Assembly (NCBI GenBank): GCA_963691655.1
Contig: OY829328.1
Span: 31,577,890 to 31,641,889 of the forward strand
Length of the DNA: 64,000 nucleotides
Reading direction: 5' to 3'
Source: Toxonevra muliebris
Lineage: Eukaryota; Arthropoda; Insecta; Diptera; Pallopteridae
Shown here: one piece after another, positions 12,941-27,400 of the stretch
How positions within the stretch are numbered: the stretch's first letter is position 1
Layout of the letters: each line of letters begins with the position of its first letter
Notes under the pieces: model-generated
The model's input: only the letters and a program-made list of their open reading frames with translations
What the model was told of the DNA's origin: nothing
Database searches by the model: none
Program-made: the position numbers and the translations under genes

Positions 12941-14307
12941 ATTATTATGTAATCATTTTTTCTATATAAAAATCTATGTATTTATTATGCTGTCTCAAAT
13001 ATTATGTATTTAAGAAATGCTTATTGTTTAATTTCTATAAATTAAAAGAAAAATTTCATTCCAAATCAGGCATTGTGTACTTAATGTCGAGCATTAGTTT
13101 AAGAAAAATTATAGAAAGCAGAAGTTGCACATCCTGGTGTTTCTATCTGGGACCGTCCTCGATTCACTTACCTTGGATGCGGCGTTTTCATAATACCAGC
13201 TATAACTTTTTCACAGATATATAGTTGCATTTTAAAAGAATTAAAGATTGATTAACTTTTTACATTTATTTTTTTCTGATTCGTGACGTGAAATATGTGA
13301 GATTTTCATCGGTTTTCCAGGGTTTTAATCCTGAAACCCCCCTAAGATTCGCTAGTGCGTACAGATGTGTTCATAATATTAGTAATGAGATAACGTTGAC
13401 GGCAAATGACGAAATAAAATAATTTTTAACGATTATTTGAAATAAATTTTAGCTGAGAATTATACACGTTCCTACTGAGCAAATATCCTCAATATACCAG
13501 TAAACCTGCAGATACATAACTCGTTTCATGGCACTAAAATTGCAGGTGTAGGTTACCTGCAAGCGATTTAAAATATACGTTTTTCATAATATGGAAGGCA
13601 ATATAGTAGGACATCCTGTAGGAAGACGTAATGGAAGAGTTAAATCTATAAATTCGTATTTCTTCCAGCGGTACATAAGAAAAATTAAATATTCTACTAT
13701 GTATTGTTTCGATTCATCCTAGACAGGACACCATTAATTAAGCAGTACTATTTTTATGAACAGCTAATTCTTTGTGCTGTTGAGTTTTCTTTGTCGTACA
13801 TTTTGAAAAATTTTAAAATAAAAAGTTTTTATATTTCAGACAATAAAGACTATTAGGATATAATCCTCAGCAACATTTATTTCAATATATTGCTAAAAAT
13901 ATTGTTTTTGTGATTTCTTGCATAAACAATCATTCACTACTACTATTATGAATACAACTACACATACATATATATGTACATATATGCATGTAAAGTAGAC
14001 AACATAGAAAAAGCTCCTCATTCTTGAGAAATTTCTTAAAAGCTAAGATTAATTTGATTTGGGCACAGTTTTATATGGTAAAACAACGGTTAATCATGTC
14101 TACTAATAATGGAATGGCATTGCCAACATTTATTACGAATTTCTATACTTCCAATGCAATAAACGGGTGCACTATTCCGTCAATGCATATGAACAAAAAA
14201 CTACTATAGTTTCTCATATTTACTTCCAGCACAAACGAAATTCCTTTACTCACAATACAACTCACATTAAACCAACCATATACATATACATACACTTTGT
14301 ATGTGTG
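12941..14307. other. Wnt2 3' flank and intergenic DNA
   Basis: The Wnt2 3' UTR should lie here. ATTAAA-like and AATAAA words occur near 13240 and 13413-13418, but I cannot choose a polyadenylation site. The stretch includes a truncated hAT-MITE copy (13265-13357) and a small hairpin (TTGCAGGT at 13540-13547 facing ACCTGCAA at 13555-13562). No other gene is seen. Confidence 0.5.
13265..13357. mobile_element. Truncated copy of the hAT-type MITE found at 47000
   Basis: The segment matches the right half of the 47000-47158 MITE, including TGTGAGATTTT, a GGGTTTTAA...CCTGAAACC block and the end GATTCGCTAGTG. The left terminal repeat is missing, so the copy is broken. It sits a few hundred bases downstream of Wnt2. 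Confidence 0.6.
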
Positions 14308-14308
14308 C

Positions 14309-14346
14309 GAGAGAGAGGGAGATAGAGAGAGATATATGAGAGAGGG
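14309..14346. promoter_or_regulatory. GAGA tract upstream of candidate promoter
   Basis: A run of GAGAG units interrupted by GGGAGAT and ATATAT. GAGA-factor/CLAMP-type proteins bind such tracts in flies. It lies about 200 bp upstream of a TATA/Inr pair, with a GC-rich patch containing three GCGCC words at about 14356-14398 between them. The function is inferred from position and composition. Confidence 0.4.
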
Positions 14347-14511
14347 ATCCCTCAGTAGCGCCTAACACGCTGGCGCCGGAATTCATTGATTACAAGCGCC
14401 ATCATGGTGCATGATATCCCACAAAAGTTTACTCACCACACACACAGAAAGACAAAATGCTTTTACGGAACGCAAGAACTTTTCATCATAGTACTGAAAT
14501 GAAAACTTGGG

Positions 14512-14547
14512 TATAACAAAAGCGGTTCGTTTAACAAGAGCTCAGTT
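14512..14547 (+). promoter_or_regulatory. Candidate core promoter (TATA plus Inr), possibly brp
   Basis: TATAACAAA begins at 14512, 32 bases before the A of an insect initiator TCAGTT at 14542-14547. The spacing is what a TATA/Inr promoter needs. The following bases turn A-rich without genes, as a long 5' UTR or first intron would. The next coding exon downstream on this strand is the brp start exon at 24301, so I infer a brp promoter with a noncoding first exon. No 5' end data are available and the first donor was not identified. Confidence 0.35.
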
Positions 14548-17500
14548 CTTAAGGGTAGTTAGTTGGAAAACGGCGTTTAAACGGGCTAAAAGTGCCGCAC
14601 AATTGGATGGATAACACTTTTTCTTTTTTTGTATTAAAAATTAGAGGAGCCAGAAGAAAAATGTATATATAGAAGTTTTGCTAGTTGGAAAGAAAAAAGT
14701 GTATACGAGGAAAATGTTAAAAATTATGGTTTAAATTATTAAGGAAAGAAAAGTGAAGAAATCTAAATTTAAAAATATAAAACGAATTGTGCAACCCACC
14801 AAAATAAAAAGGTATATTTAGTAAAAAAAAATATATGTAAAATCTTAATCTAAATGAAAAAGAAAAATTGAACCTAAAGAAATTAAAGGAAAATTGGATA
14901 CAGTAGTGGATGGAAAGAGGGAGTTTCGCTAGATACAGAAAAGTGGAGTTACTGTGTATGGCGGAAAACTGAAAAATGAATACTTTAAACTATGGGAAAA
15001 TAAAGATATCGTAAAAAGAATATTTTATTTAAAAAAAAAAAAAAAAATAATTTCTCCGGGAAAGAAATATACAGGAAAAATAAAATTTTGTGTATATTGT
15101 CAAAAGTGGAAAACACGAGCTTCATAGGTTATCTATTCAATATACACATATTTTTTATTTAGAAAAAAAAAATTATTAATTTCAATGCACACAACAGTAA
15201 ATGTTCATCCAAAAAATTTTTGGTGCGGCATATATCGATTGGAGAAAGAAATAAAAAAAAAATGATTATTATAAATTATTTCACCCTACATATAAAACGA
15301 TGATACATATATACTATATACATATTCAAACATATATAAATTCGTATGTACATATGTATATACCAAGTAGTCTAAAGTCTACTAGAGTACAACGTACCAC
15401 AAGCGTATCACCAGAGCACCATCAACTCACTCACCATCTCTCGCTCCCGCCAATGCGTACACATACAAATTCCAATTTTCATGCTCGGAGACGCAGGAGC
15501 CAGCAACACAAAATGAGTTGAACTATATGCTCTGTGATGGTACGATGATGTGTGTGTAAGTGTGGTGTGTCCCAGCAAAGAAAATGAAAATGAGTTCATA
15601 CAAAACTAATAAATACCAAAGAATTGTTTTTGAAACTTGTAAGGATTTAACCTAGAAAACTTAGATTCTATAAAAGTATAAATTCTTTCCTCCTAAATTA
15701 TCGAAATTTTACATAGTTTCGTCAGATTGAAATACATAAAGTTTTACTTTTCTTACTAAATCCTCAATATCCCACAGTTTATTACAATTTAAACCGATTA
15801 TCGATTAAATTAATATGGCGATACCATAGAAACTTAGCACCTTAAGGAATTCTAAAACTAGTTTGCTAATCTACTTTTTTAAACTTGTAAATATTCTTCC
15901 TCGGTCACACACGTTTTACTGGGTATCGCTCTATGCTCTGTGTATAAATGTGTGCCAGTCAGTGGCGGCCTCACTGTGAGAAATTTTCGAAAATTTACTT
16001 ACTCTCATACTCGTCGTACTCAATGTACGGTAAAATATGTAAAAAGCTCAAGAAAAACAACAAAACACATACAGTGACAATATATGAAAATAATAAAATT
16101 TATTTACACACAAAACAGTAAATAAAAAAATTGTAATAATATAAAATAAAAATTAATTTAAATTAGCAGAAAATCAAGACAATACCTAAATAATTTTTCT
16201 TTTTTCAAAAATTGGCATTTGTTTGTTTTTATAATACCATGCAGTACATACATATAAAAATAGCAATAGCAGCACCAGCAACAGCAGCAATAATATTACC
16301 GCCATGTAAATACATTGCAAATTAATTTCCAAAGGAAATCTAGCCAACGGTCAACAATTGTATTCACAACGCCAAGCAAACAAACAAATTCACCATCATT
16401 ATCTTGATAAGAACAAGCGGAAAAGGAAGCAATGCAAATTGTTGTATGAAGAAGCGCAACTTTGTTGGCACCTCCTCGAAATTTTGTTGAATCAAAATAA
16501 CAAAAACAAACGATATATACAAATTATTTAATTTTTTTTGTTTTCTATTGAAGCGGTTGTTATTAAAAATCATTCAAAATTCACAAATTAAGCAAAGCAG
16601 GTGAGTTGTGAATTTGTAAAAACAAAACTAAAATATTATTTAAAATTTTTAAGTTTATGTTTAAGTTTACAATCCTTCCAATTCATACCTGAGTATACAA
16701 GTATAAATATATATAAATAAGAACAATTAAGGTGGAAATTTAAATATTCATACAAAGTAAATAAAAAGGACAAATAGTTTGGTCCCTAAAACTGGTGCAT
16801 TTTTGAGAAGTATAATTTTTTTTTAATGTAAGTTGGTTCTGATAAATTTTTGGTATTAAAATATGATTTAAATAGCATCAATGTTTTCAGTTTCTGATCA
16901 AGCCTGATGATGACTTAGTTTTATTGATCTTCATTTAGGTACGAATAATTATTATAATTGATTGCAAGTATACAAACGATCCAGTTTGCAAGCTTAAATA
17001 TAAGTTGAATTCATTCAAAATTAGCTCCTAATAAAGTCTATTCATTTGAAAAATTTTCCATTCAACATCATTTTGCCAATTTCGAAAGTTACTCTCTGAT
17101 ATTTGCGAAAACCATACATAGAAGCTATTTGATTCAAATTGCGATCTCACAATATGTAGAGGAGAAATATTTCGCTAACTTGAATGATTTTATAAATTTT
17201 GCTTAAAGAATTTTTAGAAAAATTAGTTTTTTTACAAACTACAAAATTCTGTCAGTTGAGCCCTGAATAAATAGGCCTCATATTTACACTTTATTTCATC
17301 TATACGGTCCATCTTCTGTGAGAAAAATGCTTTCAAACGGTGTTATTTATTCTGTTCATTAAGCACGATCTCAAATTTTGCGATATTCTTCTTAATAATT
17401 TTTTGGCTTACAAATGAAATATAATAAAATGTTTGGCCCAACGAAAACCTTAGGTACCCTAATAATTTATAGTGTATTTTTCCCCAGTCTCTTTAAGCGC

Positions 17501-20500
17501 AACGCTTTTAAAGAAATATTCTCGGCTTATTTTCTATCGTATTTTAATTTGTAAGCACAATATTTTCATTATAAGAGGTCAAATTATATAGCCATTAAGT
17601 CTAAAAAGATACTGATATTTTGCTAAGTAATTTTCTTCTAAAACCGAAATAACATATTACCACTAAAAGCTCAGGTTAGCGAAGCACTTGCTCTGAAGCG
17701 TATTTAAATGGGCATCGCACCTCTGTTTGTTTTTTAGTTCAGATTATTTCAGTGTTTAAAGATATTCAGGAAAATGTTCACAAGACTTTTACAATACAAA
17801 ATTTTTCACTTATTTGGTTTTAATATTTTTATAAATAATTTATTTTAGAATATATTTTACATGGTTTTTGTTTTGTTTTGAATTTATTTAAATTTCACTA
17901 GAGTCAGGGCAGATCCGAAAAATGCACATTGCTACACAGAACTTTCTGGAACGTCGCTTTTGTCGTACTACGAATTTAGATGGAGTATCAGATTATTTAA
18001 ATAACATTAGCAACATAGGCCCTATTAAAATATTATTGATTTGTTTTGGATAGATCAAAGTTTTGTTCACGAATGCATCGATTGTGGGAACTAGTTATGG
18101 GAATTGGTCAATCTTTTTTGAACGGAATCCAAGCTTTGCACAAAATTTAACCACTAATTTTATCGGTCTCACTATAACCAACCCACTTTGGATATAGTTA
18201 TATTGAATAGTTTGTTATGTTTTCTTTTTTTCATTACGTAGTTATATTGCTCTATTGACGGCAGTTCAACCCTGAGTTCAATATTTGTAAATCCTCTTTA
18301 AATATTCACGCTAGGATTTAATTACAAGTTTCATAAATATTTAAAATGTATTTCCGTTGTATTTGTAATTAATTTCCATTAGAATAGCAATAATAGAATA
18401 ATAATAACGAACTTTTACGTAAATACAAATAATGACTTATTTATAATAAATTACTTAAATACCGAAAAATTCAATTGGAATTCGGAATTGTAATCGTTTA
18501 TCATAACAAATTTTATTCTTAAACTGTCCATCATATATGGGGGAAATGAATTATAAAATCCATTATATGTGCACACATGCACAAACACAGTCTACTACTC
18601 GTATCCACTGAGTCACATGTCATTTATTTGTTACTTTTTGAAATAAACTTCAATTCAAAATAAATTTCTATAAAGGACATGAATATACCATATACAATAC
18701 ATACAAATATAAAAATATAAAAAGGGCCAAACAAAATTTTGGTTAGGATGGGTTCAACAATATAATGGCACTCAATACGTTTTTGGTTTTTGTTTTTTTG
18801 GTATGTTTTTTGTGTTGTTTCTGTTTTTCCTGCTATTTTTAGATCAGTAGAATAATTTTTATTGATTTGAAAAATTTCAACCTTATTCTACGTTTACCGT
18901 TTACGTTACAAATATGTATGTATGCGCTCTGCCTACTACCTACCTACCACCAGTGATGATGTCGATGAGTAAAAAAACGTGGAGCAAGCAAGCAAATATG
19001 ACGCTATCGTTTAAACGTCAGAGCTTGAGAAGACAATACACTAACTTATATATATTTTTGTTTGTTTGTGTTTTTATTGAATATAGGGGGTGGGTATATT
19101 AAAGTGCGAGTATAATATTTATATATACAATTAGAGAGTGGAGCAATAGAGCAAGAGAGTGGACAAGTATAGTAGGGAGAGAGACCGCAAATATGCGAGA
19201 GACTTATCACTAAGTGTGGTGAATTTAAAAGAAAAGCTCCTATTTACGATTATGAGCCTGAGAGATATAGTCGGGAACGGTAACTTTCCTACATTGATGT
19301 CAACTTGAGATTGGTTGATTTTCCAGAAATGAGAGTAAAATTAATGCAGCATTACAAATATGATAGGAGTTACAGTTGAAAATATAAAAGGTCCGTTGCA
19401 ATTTGTAACACATTTGAGCTCGTGATGAGAAGATATTCCATTTACAATTTATTTTATATCTTTTGGCGGGAAATAATTACATTTCAAAAGTCTACAAGTG
19501 CAATCAAATTGCGTGGATACGATTAACTGTAAGCTGTGACTTTATTTCTATAAGTTATAACTCTAGGTTTTTGTGATTTTGAATGAACTGTGTACACTTA
19601 ACCTCCTAAAAAGTGCAAATGTTCGTGTGGTTACTGGCTGCTTCCAAACACTTTGTCATTCAATTGCTCTGCTTCTTTCTTTTGCTCACATACTACTGTT
19701 GTACTATATTCCTTTTATCTTTTTTGTATAAGCTTAAAAAAGTGGTTGTTATACACGAAATCGTCATCAACAAGAAAAAATATAATTAACTGGAGGGCAG
19801 AAAACAACAACAAAAAGCGTAAACTAAAAATCCCCAAAAGTAATATAATAGCATGTAATCCACGATGGCAGTGGAGGTTGCTTGGTTGTTTGTTTGAGCA
19901 AATGTGGCGCGGGTGTATGCCCATAGGTACATACATATGCACAAGCAAATATGTCTGTCTGCATGGTTATGTATGTATAAATGCATGAATGTGTGTGTAT
20001 AAGGGGTGGTATGTGTACAACAAATAATAACAATAATAATAACGTGTTCGGCAAAAAGCAGACCGACACGCCATTTCTGTCTCTGCCTCTGCCTGCCATT
20101 TGAGGTTGAAGCAGAAACAGCGGTGCATTGCATGTGGCTGGTAATGGTCGTAACGGTAACGAAACGAAACAAACCCGTGAGTTTTGTATTACACAAATAC
20201 CCATACTCACATATACAAGTACACATACATGCAGACTTACATATTTACATATGTTTATTATACAATATAATAGCACGAGTTACTATTTGCATACATATGT
20301 CCGTACATACATATGCATAGTTGAGCTGATAATAATACGACTTGTAGTACAGTAGTAAGATGAAGGAGAAGAAGAAGAAGAAGCAGCGAAAGAAGGTAGA
20401 AAGGAATTGGTTTTTTTTATTCTCTTCACCCAGAGCTCTAGCATATTCATTCATAAAGCGTGCAGAGCCTAACTCTTGAAGAGGTTTACTTGCATTCTTG

Positions 20501-23500
20501 CTTGATTACTGCTGTGTAAAAGGATAGTGAATATTTTTTCATTTTTTAAGTGAAAAATATGACTATGCAAATGTAAAAATGCTACGGAGGTGTTGCTTCA
20601 TAAGTGGTGATGTATGTGTTAGTGTGGGTGACTGCTGTTTTCTAGGTGGCTAGGTAGTGGGCAGCATAGTTACATATTTAGCCAATTTTAAATAGCTAAG
20701 AAATACTTGATGTACGTATAGTATATGCTCATACATACTTACATTATTTACATGTATACATATGTATGTATATGTATGTATGTATGTATGTATGAGTAAG
20801 TGCACTTTAAATGTTGTTTGTTGCCTAAACAGTTTATTAGCATTTACATACTTATACATACGTAGTAGTTGGGGTATAATAACTTTTCTAATTTATGAAC
20901 TTTCTACTATTCTGAATTTATAAAATTACACATACAGAAATCATAAAAAAAATCTTTAGAAAATAATTTATTTATTTTTGCTGTTTGTTTGTGTAAAAGT
21001 ATATTATAACATGGTAATGTCATGCAAATAGTTTTAACATTGAAATTTATTTTCATTTTTAAAAGGAAAATAAATAGCAAAATTGATTTATATATATGAT
21101 ATATCGTTTTTCGTTAAAAAAAATGAAAGTGAAATGGAATTATATATATTTTCTTTAGATGTATATTGTTGTTATAAAATCCAGGTATCAAATCTAGCTG
21201 AATTCTTGAGACTTCTTTCTTAAAATTTCACTTACATGGGATGAGGGCGTACTTTAAAAGCTACCTGAAAACTGTGCGTCAAATTTGATTTCATTTTTAA
21301 CCTTTTATCCAACATTTTCTTTGATATCGCTCTTTGCAGATATTACGTAAAAGGAAGATTCCACATTGACTGTACCGATTTTATTAGTCTCAGAATGTAA
21401 ACTTTTTCAGAATATTAGTAATGAGTTTATAGCAAATTTGATTGAATATGTTTAAGATTTAAGATTTAAGTTATCGCGACAACAGACATTAGCACGGTGA
21501 TTCGATCTCATACAATTAAATTTAAGATCGCAAAAATAAAAGTTTTAATGCAATCCTAACAGTTTTGCCACAAATTAACCATGAAATCGCATGTTTTTAT
21601 TTTTGGTTGTCCATAACGGCTAAAGGCGTAGGTAGATTTTGCATGATGTTGGACCAACATGGCGGCTGCAAGTCTACCACCTCACCTTAAAATGATGAAA
21701 ATGTTCCAACAGCGGTTAACAGAAATAAAATTTAAATTATATTGGAAACAGGCTACAAAAAAATAATTTTCTTCGTTTTTAAACATCGAGTTTTCGTCTT
21801 TTGTAACTTCTGGTATAAAAATTTTCTTCGCGAAATTTTATTGAGAAAACTTGAAAAGAAAGTTGTTGTCGATGACGTTGCAGAAAAAAATGTGAAACTC
21901 ATTCAGAAATACAATAACATTTTCACAAAAAGTTAAGCTGAGAAACAATTTGTTTCACAAATCATTGCGAAGACCATAAATTGCTACTAAATTATCTGTT
22001 ATAGTGCGAATACACGAGGGTCAGTTTCGTTGAAATTTTGAATTTCAAATTTAGGTAGACACACGATAAAAAAAAGGAATTGCATTGAAAATCGAATATA
22101 GTTTTTGACTGATTATAAGTTTGAAGAAGAAGAATAATTTTTGTGTACTGTAATTATACGTATTATCTCTGCAGCTTTGTTGTTGTTTTCCCATACAATT
22201 ATACATAACTAGAAGCAAGTGGCGAATAAAACGCAGCTATTGTTTCAAACGATTTTATCTTCAAATTAAAGATCATTCTTAAAACTCTGAAAATTATTTA
22301 AAAATTTGCATCAGCTTATTATTTACAGTCAAAAATATGTGATAAAATATTTCCCATCTTAACTCCAGTTATGCTGTTATCCATTTTCACCACAAAAATA
22401 TTCTAAGAGCAGCTGTTATGAAAACTAAATGCAAAATGTCTAAAAATTATATCATATTTTCCCTGTTCTTTACAACCATGTGTTTGAGGATTGCTGAGTT
22501 ACTTTCGGCATTTCAAGTGAATTTCGTTGAAATTCTTGTAAATAATAAAAATACATTTCTCCTATAGAAGTTGTGGTCGATTATATTTTCCATGTTGTTT
22601 CAGGAATTGTGCTAATTTACTTTTGAAAATTTTGATTCAGATGGTTTTCACACAATTTCCTGGATGTGTCCAAATAAAGTTCTGTAAAAGGAAATAAAAT
22701 AAAATGGTTAACATAGGGAACTATATCTATCCCGCTTTTGAACGGAGCGTATACTATGTTTCAACTTCAAAGCGTTTGAGGGTCACCTAGAAGTTGTCCA
22801 ATGGAGCTGAAGTTTTCTTGATTGGAAACAGATTAGTATAAGGGAGTAGCAACATTTTTACTTTTGAAAAATGACCTATCAGAATTTAATTTTTTCTTGT
22901 TTTCATAAACATATTTTCTACGAAATTACGAAGTTATTTATTATAATATGTTATAGATTAGGAACAAAATCATAAATTATATTGAGAACTGGGTGTCGGG
23001 AAATAATATTCATAACTTAAGATTCAATTTCAAATACTCTGAGTAGGGGGCTCTTGGGTCCGCTAATTAAAAATTTGACGTTCAATTATTAGGAAAAACA
23101 AAGTAGAAGCCTCAAAATGGCGGTCAAGTTTCTCAAAAGTCATCACATAAAACTCTGAGTAGAGGGGTTCTTGGATTCGCTAACTGCAAATTTTAATTAA
23201 AATATATCTGATATTAATTGTAATAAAAGCATTAATTAGAACTACATCCGCGATTCTCTACAGCTATTTTCCCCCAATATCTAATTTAAAATATTTTTAC
23301 AACAATCTTGTAAAAGTTATTGAGCTTTCTGTGAGTGAAAGAAACGTTTACTTTATTTTTTTATACTATTTCCATAAATTTAATAAAAGCGTGACGCTCG
23401 GCTCTTGACCCGAGGCGACACTAGGCCAGTTTTGAACTGTCACCCCTAATTTTCATGATCTACCCTAATGTTCTATATAGCCAAAATAAGCTTACCGAAC

Positions 23501-24114
23501 CCTACTTTATCGATTCTAGTGGAGTAAAATATTAAAAAAAAAAACTTCAGTTTTTGAGCAGCTTTTTGGGACCTTAGTAGGTTGAGTTCTTAACAGTAAT
23601 GATTTTTTTGAAACTCCTAAGAGAATCGGGCTTAGTATGCACATGCATATGTACATATTATATGTATAGAAAATAAATTAGATGTCTAAAATATTTATGT
23701 ATATTGAAAACAACTCTAGGTATTATAGTAATACCTTAAATTATAGAAACGAGCTCAAGGTGTGCGTAAAAGTAAATAAACTGCTAACAACAATATTCAT
23801 TAAAAGAAATCTCCTAGGGAGTTTATAGTTATGAGTATGTGTGCGTATTTTCGGGGTGTGCATAGAAAACTATAGTGTGCGGCCAGCCCCAGTAAAAGCA
23901 TTAAAACGATAACGTAACGTAACGTTTGTTTTTTCCAATTACTTCCTGATACACCATCATCATTACGTATACGTTTCGTATATGAGTATATGTATGTTAA
24001 CGATTTTTGCTATATTTTTAGTTTGCTTGTGTTTTTTATTTGTAGTGTGTTCGATTGTAGAGACGACATTTTCTGTTTTACAAACCTTATTTCTGTTTTC
24101 TTCTACATTTACAG
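14548..24114. other. Non-coding stretch, probably brp 5' UTR and first intron
   Basis: About 9.5 kb without any recognisable coding segment. It is AT-rich with several microsatellites and GAGA-like words near 19133-19200. A more GC-balanced block at about 20050-20170 could be regulatory, but no specific motif supports that. Two related fragments ending in CTTGGGTCCGCTAA / CTTGGATTCGCTAA (23053-23066, 23171-23183) resemble the end of the hAT MITE. Confidence 0.4.
20761..20794. repeat. TATG tetranucleotide microsatellite
   Basis: Tandem TATG/TGTA units, with one TATATG interruption. Confidence 0.75.
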
Positions 24115-24433
24115 ATTATTAAACGTGACATTCATTCAGAATCACTTTAGAAATCCAAAACAAAATAAAAAAAAAATATTAAAATAATTTAATACAAATA
24201 CTAATACTACAACACACTCAAAAAAAAAAAGTAATAATTAAATAAACAATCACGTGTATTGGAAAAGAGAAAAGTAACCGCGGATTAACCGCGGCATATT
24301 ATGTCACGAGACGATTACAATCCTGTAACTAGCTCTGGTGTTCGTAGCCCGGGTCGTTCAAGGCGACTCACGGAATTACCAACAGTTGATCGTTCACCAT
24401 CACGGGATTACGGTACACGTGGAAGTCCTTTAG
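24115..24433 (+). CDS. brp: brp start exon (5' UTR tail plus codons 1-44)
   Basis: Coding begins at ATG 24301 and ends at 24433 (TTTAG|GTGAAG, phase 1). A strong pyrimidine tract ending ACATTTACAG at 24105-24114 suggests the exon starts at 24115 with 186 nt of 5' UTR; that start is inferred. Just before the ATG the UTR has two TAACCGCGG units at 24275-24283 and 24286-24294. The coding part matches the start MSRDDYNPVTSSG known from one class of fly BRP isoforms. Confidence 0.85.
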
Positions 24434-27400
24434 GTGAAGATCTAGTACTAACTACTAAATTCTACTACTAAATGCTACTACTATTACAATAACTTAATTG
24501 CATAATTAAAAGTATTGTACACTTAGTTGTGTGTGTGTGTTCTTTCTTTCGATTTTTTTAATTGTTTTTTTTTTGTTTTTTTGTTTTTCTTTTTGTTTTT
24601 GTAAGCATACAATTTGAACAAAGAAAGTACAAACACACTTATTTAATGTAAAATTGCACCAACAACTAAGTACAACAAATTTAGTAGGAAAAATATAATG
24701 AATGAAAGTTTTGTACAGCAAAAAAACAACACAAATCCGGAAACTAAAAATTGAATTTTTTATTTCTTTAAGCATATACTTAATAAAAATGGTTTTTCAT
24801 TCATTATGATTATGACTGATTGTAGGGTACCACCACTGTGAATATGTTCTCGTGCAAAGTTATTTCAAATATTCTTTAATAATTGGTAGTGAATTGGATT
24901 GAAATTGATAGACAAAATTTTCATTAGTATGAGATGATAAAAATGTCTTTAAAATTTGTTAAAAATCGCGACGAATAATATATTATTCATTTTATAAATC
25001 TTGTTTTTCTTGTTGCAATTAAAATAAATTAAATTTGCAAGGGGTTGGTTGTTCAGTAATTTTTTTCAATAACTCTAACATTCGGTTATACATGAATTTT
25101 TTTTAATTTTTATTTTTTATTCAATTGAAATCGAAATTTTATACAAAAGTGCAACAGGGAACTCATGGAATTGGCAATTACTTTCGAAATTTAAAAAATT
25201 ATATATTTCCAAATGCACGAAAGCAGTTTTCAAAATATTAAAAATTATTATTTCTTTGCTATTTATACTATCTACTATAATGTACATTTTAATGCTCTAA
25301 TAAACAATGTTTAGAAAGTTGTATTGACTGTTTAGAAATTCTATTTACATCATATGTGTATTATTTGTCTTCATTATTTTTATATGTATGTATATATGTT
25401 TTTAAAGCTTATGTATATACCTCACATCGAAGTCCAAAGTACGAATAACTTGATAAGTTTTTTTTTAATAATATCTCTTTGATGGAATAGAATATCTTTA
25501 AACTTCCAAGTTCCAAGATTAATTGTTTATATTGGGATAGTTGAGAAGTCCAACTTGTAATATCCGATCATCTCAAGTAAAATGAGCAAGTAATATGTTA
25601 ATAGAGGCAGTTTCTTCAGTTCTATCTTTAAGATTTTCTTAATGTCCAGAGATTTTTACTATTCCCGTGTGAATTTTTTCTAAAACCGCGACTTTGATAG
25701 AAATAAATTAAGTCAAGAAATGTGTTCATGGCAACTGCTAAGCAAGTTCTCATTACTTTATATTTTTTAAGAGTTCGGGTTGGGACGCTGAAGAATTAAA
25801 GCTGTAGTTGCTTGAGAGTTATTAGTTGATATTTTTTTAATCCACGTATGTGTGTCAATACTAAATTTTGGGCTATGCAAGTAATTACTCAAGTGAAAAT
25901 CACTCAAAAATCTAAAATTAATAATCACCCAAAAAAATGGGAGTTTCTTCACAATGAACCAAAGCCTAAAAAATTACAAAATCGCCAAAACGAACTATGA
26001 GCAATCACCCAAAAGTAAAAAAGACATGAATGATAAATTGCCCAAAATTATTGGCGTTTTGTCGCAATAAACAAAAAATAACAAAACCGCTCAAAAAGTA
26101 GCGAACAAACTCTCAAAAGTAAAAATTACGTATTTTTTGATAGCTTGAGGATTTCTTGCCAAATAGTAAACTTATGTATGTAATTAACAAAATATGTTAT
26201 TACGCAATGTTTAAACAAACAAATTAAGAGCATATTTACATCACTGTAAAGACTTACATACTATCAACAAGCATTTGCTTAGTGCTTGCTTTGCTGTCGT
26301 TTTGCCCGTTTGTGCCATTTTAAAGCAGCTTGCATAAATTTTAACAAATTGAGGACTTTATTTATCACAGATAAGAAATATTCTCTGCCATTGTCAGGAG
26401 TCAAAAGTCGTTCGCCCAGGGAAATCACAGAATTAAAATTTTTTTACAACAACAGTTGAATTTGAAAAATCTTTACTCTCATACAAAAGCTTCCTATCCG
26501 AAAAAAAAAATAATTTTATATTTATTAATTTGAAAAATGGGCTTGATCAGTTGCTGTTATGCTTTGGCAAAAGATAAGACTCAATGAAACACTTAAAATA
26601 TATGAGTAGCATTCTATTAAAAGCTAACAACTTTTTCTTTTTTTTGTGTTTGTTGGAGCAAGTTGTTTTTTTTTTTTGGATTTTGAGAATGTTGAAATCG
26701 GATTTCTTTGTCCAGGAAATTATTAGACTGAAAAAATTAGACTCTCTAGTTATTATCCTTCGCAGTACTTTGTGCTCGGAATTTTAAATATCATTCATTG
26801 CGAGTTTGAAGGTGTTTGCAGGGAAGGAAAACAATATTTAACCGCATAGAATGTCGACTTTCAATTTCATGATATTTTTCGTCCTCATATTATGTTCGGA
26901 GAGCTCGTCAAAAACATCATCGAACGGTTCTATATCAGTATAACATAGCGTCTCGACTAGCTATAAATCATAGCATTGTTCATGTTCGTGTCAGAGCAGC
27001 TGATGGCTGTCAAAATATGAAGTGGGCAAATTATGTTTAAGCATTTCATTTTACAAAATGCTTTGAACAGTAAACAACAAATATGCGTTAAATTTGTTTC
27101 TGATTTTCTCCCACGTATTTCTTTTCAACTCGATTCTTTTACATTTTTCTCTTTTATAATTTCATAAACACTCATATTCTCGATATAGGTAAATTTATGA
27201 AATTAATTATTTCGCTTCTGTTAAGTTTAACTTGCGCCATTTTTAAATACACAAACGTCAAAGTCGAATGAACTTCAAATTTATGTTAGGGTTGATAGCA
27301 GCAGTACTGTCTTGACGAAATATTGAATTTTTTGGTATGACATTAACATAAGGTGCCGCGATTAGACATTTTGATGGTAAGGCATTATCGTAAATTATAG

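Noticed and set aside
19653..20355. Overlapping frames of 104-150 codons on both strands
   Set aside because: Low-complexity Tyr/Cys/Ile/His-rich frames from TACA/CATA repeats, with no recognisable domain.
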